Assembly: GCA_015698045.1 (NCBI GenBank)
Contig: BLAL01000278.1
Span: 682,001 to 746,000, forward strand
Reading direction: 5' to 3'
Source: Rhizophagus clarus
Taxonomy: Eukaryota; Glomeromycota; Glomeromycetes; Glomerales; Glomeraceae
DNA length: 64,000 nt
Shown here: positions 55,371 to 64,000 of the stretch, piece after piece
Numbering within the stretch: the stretch's first letter is position 1
Layout of the letters: the number at the start of each line of letters is the position of its first letter
Notes under the pieces: generated by a model
Database searches by the model: none
Told to the model about the DNA's origin: nothing
Seen by the model: only the letters and a program-made list of their open reading frames with translations
Program-made: the position numbers and the translations under genes

Positions 55371-55690
55371 CAGTCAAACTCCGATATAACGATACGTCGG
55401 GACTCATATGTAACTTTGGAAAAAATATCGTTATATCAAAATTATACCGATATTATCGCCATTTTCAAAATTCTTGATGTTATTTATTGTGATTAAATAT
55501 TCGAATACCAATATTCGTCCAGTTTTCGTCCATCTTTTGTCTAGTTTTCGTCCAGGTTTCGTCTATTTTTTTCCAAACATAATAGCATCAACCATTTTGA
55601 AAACAGCGATAATATATGGTAGGAAAATGAAATCATATCGAATTTTTAATATATATCGGTATATCGGATACACCGGTATATCGTTCATTT
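55371..55690. mobile_element. Remnant with pogo/Tc1-like end
   Basis: ACAGTCAAACTCCGATATAA (from 55371) followed by ATATCGTTATATCAAAATTA and TACCGATATTATCGCCATTT is the kind of terminal and subterminal sequence seen in pogo/Tigger-type elements. Further CGGTATATCGGATACACCGG repeats follow near 55660. A related TACCGGATATTACCGCCATT occurs near 57115. The opposite end was not identified and no transposase is seen. Confidence 0.4.
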
Positions 55691-57350
55691 TGTCTTCTAC
55701 TGAGTTTTTACCGAGTTACCCTCGGCAAGAAATGTGTTCTGTCCATTATGAAATCAGCTGTAAAATCCCGTAAATTTTTTAGGTCGATGAAAATCACACG
55801 TTATAACCGTATAAATTTAACGTTACTGGCCGTTAAGAACTAATGTTATCGTTATTACACATTACGGAAATTAGTCAAAAACCCATGCTGGCTCTTGGGA
55901 AATAAAATTGACCTATAAAAACATGTGATATTGATTAAGCCTTTTCCCTAAAAAACGTCAAATAATGACACGCTTTTAATACTGGAAAATTGGTTAGAAA
56001 ATAGGAAAATTGATTAGACGCAAAATTTGGGTACAAAAATTATTTGGGGTTCATTTTAGACTGTTTATGACGGACAAAATTTTGGGGTATTTCATAGATC
56101 CGCCGTGATGATGCATATTATATGACGCATACAAATTTCGGGTTACGGTATATTTCGCCGATTCCAATCGTCTATTTCACCTTCACCGATTTCCGAATCG
56201 ACGTTTTAATCGAAAATTGTAGTAGTCAATATTTTTATTATTGACAAAATGAAAATAGAACTGATCTATTTTCAAAATTGTACAGCCCTTTAAGTACGTT
56301 TAATTGCGCAAATAAAGTTATCTTTAAATTTATTGTAAAAAGTAATAAATAGGATTATAACATATCCAAGAGTAAAAATAAAAGTCAACGTCTAAACGTG
56401 CCATTACATACTTCGAAAGATTTTACATTTTATATATTTAAACTGTCATATTAGCAACAACGAAATTTCTACGTAAGTTCTCGAGTGTAAACTTTAAGAA
56501 CATGCCTTTTTTTCTTGTTGTAAGATCATTGGCATTGTCAATTTTGTGGATTAGAAGAAGAGTCCTTCGATCACATGCATGATAATTATGAAATTTTGGA
56601 TTTAATTAAAGAAAGAAAATATTATTTCGTTAAATAAATTTCAGTTCTTTGTAGTGGACTATTTATTATATACGATGGTAATAATCTCATGTTCATTGAT
56701 TTAATTAAAAGATTTATTCTGTTATGATTAATAATTTCTTTGATAAATATAAATTATATATACTTTTAGAACTTTTTATTTTTAATAATGATAATTTTAA
56801 CAATGTTCGTGATGTTAATCACATTAGTATTTTTTATTGTTATTAATCATCATCATCATTATTTTTGTTTGTGTTGAATTATAAAGTAATCTCCGAATCT
56901 CGATATTTTCAATAATCTTATTAATATCTACAATCGGCAATATTTTTAGTGATATCTGCCAACAATAAACAATAATGGTGAGAGAAATGCTCTTTTTGGT
57001 TAGTACATTTTCGACATAATTTGTTACGTAAGTATAACAAGTATAACAGGATATTCCCTGTGAAAAAAAAAAAAATTATTTTTCCGAAAATGATTTCCTT
57101 TTTTCATTTTGCTTACCGGATATTACCGCCATTTTTAGGATTGTGTGCTACCTCAAGAAAATTTACCAGAAGCAAAATTTTATCTAACAACTATCGGATG
57201 ATTAACCGGATAAAATTGATAATCACAATAGCACAGTAAGTACAAATTAAAAATTTAATTAAAAATTTAAACATGTGATTTCTCTCAATAAAAAAATGGG
57301 AAATAAAATAATTTACAACCTTTTTGTAGCACAGCCAATTTAATCATAGG
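55691..57350. other. Repeat-derived stretch, no gene recognised
   Basis: Contains scattered fragments resembling the 55.4-kb element (near 57110-57145) and AT-rich filler. A short frame at 57021-57239 overlaps that repeat and is not called. Confidence 0.35.
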
Positions 57351-57509
57351 GATCTTCATGCATCATGTATGTTCATTATGCTTTCACGATGATGATACGT
57401 GTGTTTGTTACACGAATACGCCGTTTGCATTAAATAACCATTAAACAAAAAATTAAGTTAAGCTTTTGTTCGTACTTTTTATTTTTTCTTTCTTTCTTTT
57501 TTTTTTTTA

Positions 57510-57541
<32 letters not shown>

Positions 57542-57569
57542 AAATCAGATAAAATAAAATAAAATAATA
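57351..57569 (+). promoter_or_regulatory. Upstream module of F-box gene 9
   Basis: GATCTTCATGCA (57351-57362), GTTCATTATG, then GTGTTTGTTACACGAATACG (core 57404-57413), T12-A10 (57497-57518), a (TA)n run and an AAAAT-rich stretch before ATG. The TA expansion makes this the longest box-to-ATG spacing (166 bp). Confidence 0.57.
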
Positions 57570-59060
57570 ATGTTGGGAATCAATAAAGATGTACTTTTCT
57601 TAATATTAGAAGAATTGAAAGATGATAGAAAATCCCTTTTTTCATGCCTTTTGGTTAACAGGATTTGGTGTGAAACGACGGCACCAATTTTATGGAAAAC
57701 ACTTGGAAGATATACATTAACTGAAAGTGCAAAGAGTTTATTATTTGATGTGATACTTTCACATTTATCATATGAATCAAGACGTAATTTGAAGAATCAA
57801 GGAATTGATATTTTTACCGAAGAATATAAACGACCATTATTTAATTATATTAGTTTCTGGAGATATTTGGATTTATTTCTTTTAGAGAGTATGATCGTTT
57901 CTAAAAAATATATTGAGAAATCTGATATACCAATTATAAGAAATGAAGTATTAAATTTATTTGTTAATGTAAATACAAAATTTATTTATATTGATATTCC
58001 AGAACATTTTTATTATCAATTACACAATATTTCAGGTTCTGAACAATGTTTTTCAAAACTTGAATGTTTACATTGTGATGATAAAACCAATCAAAATATT
58101 TTAAAAGGATTAGCTATAATATGTAAATCCATTAGAAAATTAAAATTTTATATTATGCAATATGATAATAGTGATAATTCTGGAATCGTTAAATTAATTG
58201 AAGCTCAAAAAAATCTTAATGAAGTATATTTTGTTTGTTTTACAAATAAGAGAAATGAATCATATCGTAGAACTCTTGAAGAAACCTTAATTATGAATGC
58301 TAATACTATCAAATATTTAAGAATTGGTTGGAATCCTACTACAAGAATTCTTTCACATCTCGTAAATTTAATAAGTTTGGATATAAGCGTTAGTTTATCA
58401 ATCGCAGCAAATTGGAATAATTTAGAAAATGTATCCTTACCTTTCCTAAAGATTCTAAGAGCTCAATGGGTTCCAGCCAGAATTTTAACAAGTATAATTA
58501 AAAACACAAAAGGACATCTTACTGAAATTAGTATACTTTACGAAGGTGATGATAATAAAAGACTTATTCAAGCAATTTATCAGAATTGTCCAAATCTTAT
58601 ATATCTTAAATTATTATTTAATAATAATAATATTTTAGAATTAGAGAAAGTATTAACTAAATGTCAATATTTGAGCGGGTTGGTTATTTTTACTGATGAA
58701 TTGAGCGAACCTGATTGGGACGATTTATTTGAGATATTAGCAAAATCATCACCAATTGGTTTGTTTAGATTTAAATTTTCTTCTATTTGGTCACTTAAAT
58801 TATTAGAATCTTTAAAATCACTTTTTGATAATTGGGAAGGTAGACATCCTATGTTATTACAAACAATTCCAATTGAAAAATATTATACAAATATAGAACA
58901 AGAATCACAATTACAATTGCAGAAGAAAATAGAAGATTTAATTAAAAAATATAAAATGAAAGGAATAATTAAAAAATATGATACCGATTTAAATGAAGCT
59001 ATTTTTGAAGAGTTTGAATGGATTCAGAAGAAATCTGTCGCTTATTTAATGGGAAATTAA
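57570..59060 (+). CDS. F-box/LRR-like protein (gene 9)
   Basis: 496 residues, intronless, the longest intact copy. F-box at residues ~3-45 (NKDVLFLILEELKDDRKSLF, CLLVNRIWCETTAPILWKTL). LRR-like remainder: LEETLIMNANTIKYLRIGW, CPNLIYLKLLF, LEKVLTKCQYLSGLVIF, LFDNWEGRHPMLLQTIP, a Gln-rich SQLQLQKKIEDLIKKYKMKG and the long tail IFEEFEWIQKKSVAYLMGN. It pairs with gene 4 in the Gln-rich insert, tail and promoter box. Predicted SCF substrate receptor. Confidence 0.93.
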   Translation: MLGINKDVLFLILEELKDDRKSLFSCLLVNRIWCETTAPILWKTLGRYTLTESAKSLLFDVILSHLSYESRRNLKNQGIDIFTEEYKRPLFNYISFWRYLDLFLLESMIVSKKYIEKSDIPIIRNEVLNLFVNVNTKFIYIDIPEHFYYQLHNISGSEQCFSKLECLHCDDKTNQNILKGLAIICKSIRKLKFYIMQYDNSDNSGIVKLIEAQKNLNEVYFVCFTNKRNESYRRTLEETLIMNANTIKYLRIGWNPTTRILSHLVNLISLDISVSLSIAANWNNLENVSLPFLKILRAQWVPARILTSIIKNTKGHLTEISILYEGDDNKRLIQAIYQNCPNLIYLKLLFNNNNILELEKVLTKCQYLSGLVIFTDELSEPDWDDLFEILAKSSPIGLFRFKFSSIWSLKLLESLKSLFDNWEGRHPMLLQTIPIEKYYTNIEQESQLQLQKKIEDLIKKYKMKGIIKKYDTDLNEAIFEEFEWIQKKSVAYLMGN

Positions 59061-60895
59061 ATTATTAATTGTTTTGTTTTAAATAATTTTTGTTTTATTT
59101 TATTTTTTGTTTTTTTTTTTTATTTTAATTGTTTTTGTAAAAAAGCGATGTATATTGATTGTATTGTAGAATTAATGATTTTATTTAAATTTTGTATACT
59201 GTATTTTATTATATTCAATTTGTTATTAAATAAAGTTACTAAATATACTTCCCCGTTTGTCTACGACATAGAGGAGATTGTGAATATAAACTTATTGGCT
59301 CACGATTAAAATTACTTAAATTAATCTAAATTATGAGATTATATTCCATTATCAATACGACCGTATAATCTCGTTCAGTAATCTAAATCATCGGTTATCA
59401 ATATGCTGGTTGATGTCGTATAACCGTCTAATACTCGTTCGGTAAACCGGTATTCTTTTCATATTGGCTATATCATGGCGATAATATAAATTAATTTGGG
59501 TAGATCTAATAAACTAAATATGTCAAGTATGGATTTGTATAATGTTAAATCTCACTTTCAATGAGAAAGAATTTCATAAATGAGTTGATATGAGTTTTGA
59601 AACCTCAAATGATGTAGTTCAAAAACATCATCATAATGCTTTTCTTGCGTTCCTAAATCAACAATTTCTAATTTTAAAGATGTGAAAAATTTTCAATTAC
59701 TATCACCATTAACTTTCATCATATAATACTACAAGCATCATTTACATTTACTCTTTATTCCTATATTTTTATCGCAAATATTACGTTAATTAAATTATAA
59801 TTTAACTAATATATTAAATATTAACACATCGATTTTATAAAGAAGTAAATATTTTTATTCTTTATTGATCCAATTAGATTTCAATCGAAATCCAATATTT
59901 TTATACATATTGTTAAATGGTCTTTCTAAAATATATCATTGTTTATAGAATAATTAAATTTACGGAAATATTCAACAAACAAATTAATAAAATTAAAATG
60001 TTTTACAAATTAATTAGATCAATTTCTCCAATGTTTTTATCAAATCAAAAAGATCGAATGAGAATCTTGATGTTAATATCGCAAATATTAGAACTTGAGA
60101 TCGATCTGAAACTAGTAAAAATATCTAAAGGATTAATGATTAGATAGAATATTTACTGTTTCAATTAAAATCTTTTTTCAGAGAAATGTTCTAAGAATAA
60201 CTTACGTTATAACATCATCATAAGTAGGTTTGATGTTATGTATATGTTGATACTTTAACAATTACAAATTTCAAGCTTTCCAAACGTTCCAAATTTGGTG
60301 TGAAACGACAAATAAAATAAATTCCAAGGAATGCATTATTCTTTTTTCCATACTATTATTATTGCTAAAACCGAAGACGTATTCTCTTTAAAGGATTATA
60401 AAGTGACTTGATGTAAAACTATTTAATTAACGAATAATAGTTAGATTACAGTAAACGATATCGTGTTTGATGATATTAATCGCAAAATAATATACCTTTT
60501 CTATCCAATTCCGATCTCAGTAAATTTTTGCGCTCGACGTCTACAATGCAACATTTAATAGGTCGGTAATAAATGTATTAAATTCCTGTAAATTACGGTG
60601 CGTGAGATATAACATTTTTAAAGTCTTAGCGCGTCTCCGTTTGTTCCTTATGTTGTACACTTTCAATATCTTGAATGAGATATTTTTTTGTTGGTGTTGC
60701 TACAGCATCTTCTCAATGCCCAAAAGGAATTAATAAATAAATTTCAATTTCAGCAGCATCGCAAGAGTAAAGGAATTGGCCTTTCTGTTTGAAACCTAAA
60801 TAATAAAAAGTATAAGAACAAATATATACCAAGATCACAAATAAGCAATTGTGCAAGAGTTAAGGATCGTAAAAAGAATATACTACTTTTATTTT
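59061..60895. other. Gene-free stretch after gene 9
   Basis: AAATAAAG near 59230 is a plausible poly(A) signal for gene 9. A frame at 59917-60147 (FYKLIRSISPMFLSNQKDRM) is short and unsupported. AATTTGGTGTGAAACGACA at about 60293 matches 19 bases of the gene 9 F-box but nothing around it does. Confidence 0.4.
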
Positions 60896-60896
60896 A

Positions 60897-60934
<38 letters not shown>
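60897..60934. repeat. Orphan oligo(T27)-oligo(A11) tract
   Basis: T run 60897-60923 directly abutting an A run 60924-60934. It looks like the F-box start tracts, but no coding sequence follows. Confidence 0.6.
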
Positions 60935-61674
60935 TCTATCTTACTTGATCTTTCTTTTTAAGTTTATTTCCCTCCATTTCTTTTTTGACTGCATAGTAAT
61001 ATGTGATGCTGTTGCTGCACGTTGAAATTTAATGGTCTCGGAAGGTTAAATGTCGTAAAACTATTCTATTCTTTCTCACTCTCATCTTAAAAACATATAA
61101 GACTTGCATTTCTCGAATAACCCTGACATTCGGCTTAATAGCTTCTTGAGTGTTTTTACGATCAATGAAATTTCTCAAACACTATCGATAAATCCCATTT
61201 GAATATCACAAACTGATTCGGACTAAAGCCTGATGTTCATTAATTTGATTGTTAGAATCTATGATTAATTCGCATGATTGTTCGCAGTTTCCTTGAAAAC
61301 TGGTAAATTTTTAATTTGAAAAAAACTTACCGACGTAAATTTAAAATAAATTTTACCAGTATCACTAATTCCTTTCGAGTATTCTCCGAGATATTCAGTT
61401 CAAGCTCAAAAATGTTATGAATTTCTTCGTAGATATATAATGTAATCACAAAAAATTGCTAAATCAATAAATTCACTGATTTATCACGATTCGATGTTTT
61501 CGGCGCCTAAAAAAATAATTAATTTTTATTAATTATTAGTTTAATTTGACACCAATGGGTTACGAGTCCAATTTTTAATTAATTATTTTTTCGTTAAAAA
61601 TCATTATATATATAAATTACCTTAATTACTTAAATTACTGATTTAATTTTGTTGAGGTAATTTACAATATTAAA
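60935..61674. other. Gene-free stretch
   Basis: Nothing recognised. Confidence 0.4.
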
Positions 61675-61696
61675 TTTTTTTTTTAAAAAAAAAATA

Positions 61697-61783
61697 ATGT
61701 CAACGAACAACCAGCCATCGTGCGAATTTATAAGACTAGCGAGTTATATTCGAAGTAACTACCTTAGAAAATACATCCAATGA
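61697..61783 (+). CDS. Very short open frame behind a T/A tract (doubtful)
   Basis: An oligo(T10)-oligo(A10) tract (about 61675-61694) is followed at once by ATGTCAACG, opening a 28-residue frame that starts MSTNNQPSCEFIRLASYI and ends KYIQ. It is not F-box-like. It may be a first exon, a small protein or chance; only its position behind the tract makes it notable. Confidence 0.2.
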   Translation: MSTNNQPSCEFIRLASYIRSNYLRKYIQ

Positions 61784-62507
61784 ACTGCCTGAAATTTTGT
61801 AATTATTTACAATTAACTTTTTTGGGAGCTGTTAAAATTAATTAAAGTAAACAACAAAAAATAAAAACGAAAATAACTTACAAAAACAGTAACAAATATT
61901 AATTAATATCTTCCATCAAAATTTGTTGATGCCTGAAAAAAAAAAAAATTTAGATATCAGAAATAAATATCAACAACGTAATTTACGCTCGTAATTAAAA
62001 CAGAATAAACGAAAAGAAACGAAAAATACACGCTGAACATCCAAAAAACAAAAGGTAAAAATTTTACGAGACTCTAACATGACGATAATAATGATAAGGT
62101 AAGCTCCAAGTCATAAATATTACCTAGAAAGAAATAGATATACCAGTTAACTCTCTAATAATTTTTTTTCTCTCCTCCGTTAATATATTGTAAAAGTGAT
62201 GATTTGCCAATTCACATTCATAAAATTCATACCTAAATATAACAATAAAATAGTTTACGTTCGTGCAGTGTTCATATGCGTTACATTATTATGCCACATT
62301 TTTACCTTAACGTTTTTTTCGTTGTTAAAATGATTTGTGCAAAGTGTGCAATACATGATCGGCGATCTTATAATATTGGAGTGTGTATCACATGTATCTT
62401 CCACGGATTGTCGAATAAGTGATACGCAAATGTCGTAATCATGAGTTCATGACTTCCGAATATATTTGATGACATAGCATGTCTTTTTATCTAAAAAATC
62501 AGTTAAA
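61784..62507. other. Gene-free stretch
   Basis: Nothing recognised. Confidence 0.4.
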
Positions 62508-63125
62508 CCTCCAAATAGTCAAACTAATTGAAATACTCTAAAGGATGTTAGCTTTCCGATTGGCACACTAATTACACTAATTAGAAGTAATGAATCAATT
62601 AAATAATCCTTTGAAAAATCATTGATTAAGCATGCAGATATTATAAACATTTGAAAATTGATTAAAAGCATATCTCGTAGATTGAGAAAGTATCTTTACC
62701 CTTTTAAAATTCTGAAAGTCAAAGGAATCCCACCTCGATAATTTATTGAAAGCACAAAAGTTTCTTTCTGAAATAAGTATATGTTATAATTCACTCAATA
62801 ACAGAATTTTTCTTCAAGATTGTCCTTTGTCCAAAACTCTCTATTATTGTCTGATAATATTGACTCATCGTTTATAAAATTTATTAAGTTTTTTAAATGG
62901 ATTAATAATTGTAGTTTGAATTTTGGTAATATTAACAACATAATTAACAATTAGTCTGTTTAAGTTAAATTTTACTTAAATTGGAAGATTTAAAATTCTT
63001 TTTTAAGATTGGAAAAATAAGAATTCTATGTTTTTAAAATAGGTGACGGAAATTTTCAAAAAATAAAGCGATTTACTTAAAGAATAGAAAACAAAAGGAA
63101 TAATTAAAATATTCCTTTAATTTTA
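62508..63125 (+). pseudogene. F-box/LRR-like pseudogene, C-terminal half
   Basis: Ordered degraded matches: IVKLIEIL (family IKLIEIQKNL), FEKSLIKHADII (LEESLIKHADTI), LPLLKF (62697-62712), FIESTKVSF (LIENTKGNL), ENLLINC-like remnants, then a broken DWKNKNSMFLK and NKRNN. Numerous stops and frameshifts. No F-box half is seen upstream. Confidence 0.82.
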
Positions 63126-64000
63126 ATATCTAGGCAATAACAAATTCATATAAATAATGTTAGTGTATTGAACATGGTGTAATTTATTGATGCATCGTTT
63201 GTTTTAAAGCTTCAAGCGAATTTTTTATCTTTTAATGACTTCTTGGATCATTTTTGTAGAGTAACTTTTAAAGTATAAAGGTCTTATTTCATGTTAGTAA
63301 ATCTGTCTTCCTTATTACCTGCATGAAAGTAGAACGTGGATATGGTCTTCAGTAATTTACTTCTCTTAACAAAAATTTGCGTAAGCATCAATTTCTATGA
63401 AATTATAACTCTTACTAATATAATTAAATAAAGAGAGCTGATGTCTCTAATAAAGTTGTTAATTCCTTGAATTTTCAAAATATCTTTTGATTCTTTACTG
63501 ATAAACAACGTTAACGATTAATGAATGCTTTTTTCTTTTTTTCTAACGTAGATACCGTCTTAACACGTGATTAGATATTTCACTTAATCGTATTCTTTTG
63601 TTAAATAAATATCAGCTCATATGAATATGCGGGATTTATAACAGTTATTTTTATAAGAATCCAATATTTATTGAAGTCAGCATTAGTAGCATTAATTTCT
63701 ATTGGACGCCGCATTATTCCTAATGACTGAACAATAACTCAATTATTGGATAGGGATATCGCTTCGACCGATAGCGATAATGCCGAATAATAATTCAATA
63801 ATTTACTAAATATAGAATTTTATGTCATTAGCCAAGGATTACAATGTCAAAAAGTTCAATAAGATATTAATTGAACATAATTGATTCAGAACTTTTTTTA
63901 ATTAATTATTATTTCGAGATAATATATCACTGAAAAAGCTCTAAACCTCATTTTTTTTATACAATACAAACATCGTTGAAGTTACTGTAAGTCTATTTGT
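63126..64000. other. Gene-free stretch to window end
   Basis: AT-rich; nothing recognised. Confidence 0.4.

Noticed and set aside
59917..60147. Short plus-strand frame of 76 codons
   Set aside because: Ile/Lys/Leu-rich, no family resemblance and no start architecture like its neighbours.
60293..60330. 19-base match to the F-box of gene 9
   Set aside because: No flanking similarity in either direction; could be chance or an unrecognisable relic.
1..64000. tRNA or rRNA genes
   Set aside because: Looked for cloverleaf-like and conserved rRNA stretches by eye and saw none; a dedicated scan could still find one.

Overview
The window is very AT-rich eukaryotic DNA and most resembles the genome of an arbuscular mycorrhizal fungus, probably Rhizophagus or a close relative. 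This rests on the gene families present. There is an expanded family of intronless F-box/LRR-like genes of about 470-496 residues. There is a kinase with a C-x2-C zinc-ribbon N-terminus and the tail motif HPQAIYTSRLLNPFT. There is also a BTB-BACK-TLDc gene. Introns are short (66-81 nt) GT-AG introns. The assignment comes from family recognition and was not checked by any search.

Layout. 1-10.5 kb is mostly non-coding: F-box fragments at 1.1 and 9.4 kb, a minus-strand relic at 3.5-4.0 kb, a ~300-bp tandem satellite at 4.3-5.4 kb, and strong palindromes. 10.5-24 kb holds F-box genes 1-4 with dead copies between them, several MITE-like elements, and a decayed GC-richer minus-strand coding patch at 19-20 kb. 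24-28 kb is repeat-rich with no convincing intact gene. 28.6-35.1 kb carries two spliced minus-strand genes: a nucleotidyltransferase-fold-like gene with one frame slip, and a kinase gene whose zinc-ribbon/N-lobe exon is repeated four times before a single C-lobe. 36.5-38.0 kb is the two-exon BTB-TLDc gene on the plus strand. 39.4-59.1 kb holds F-box genes 5-9 with more dead copies and decayed coding patches. 59-64 kb is non-coding apart from one F-box relic.

All nine intact F-box genes and all seven recognised relics lie on the plus strand, so this is a head-to-tail array grown by local duplication. Upstream of the start codons a shared layout recurs: in some copies a box ATGGTRACACAGGARCA and/or GATCTTCATGCA, in nearly all a box TTTGTTACAC about 80-165 bp before ATG, sometimes a TATA-like stretch, and often an oligo(T)-oligo(A) tract directly at the ATG. 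The F-box proteins are expected to act as interchangeable substrate receptors of SCF ubiquitin ligases. The kinase and BTB-TLDc proteins are likewise members of large signalling or adaptor families. No pathway link between neighbours can be shown from the sequence.

The most unusual item is the kinase gene at 32234-35090: five exons, all introns in phase 0, four tandem copies of a zinc-ribbon plus kinase N-lobe exon and only one catalytic C-lobe.
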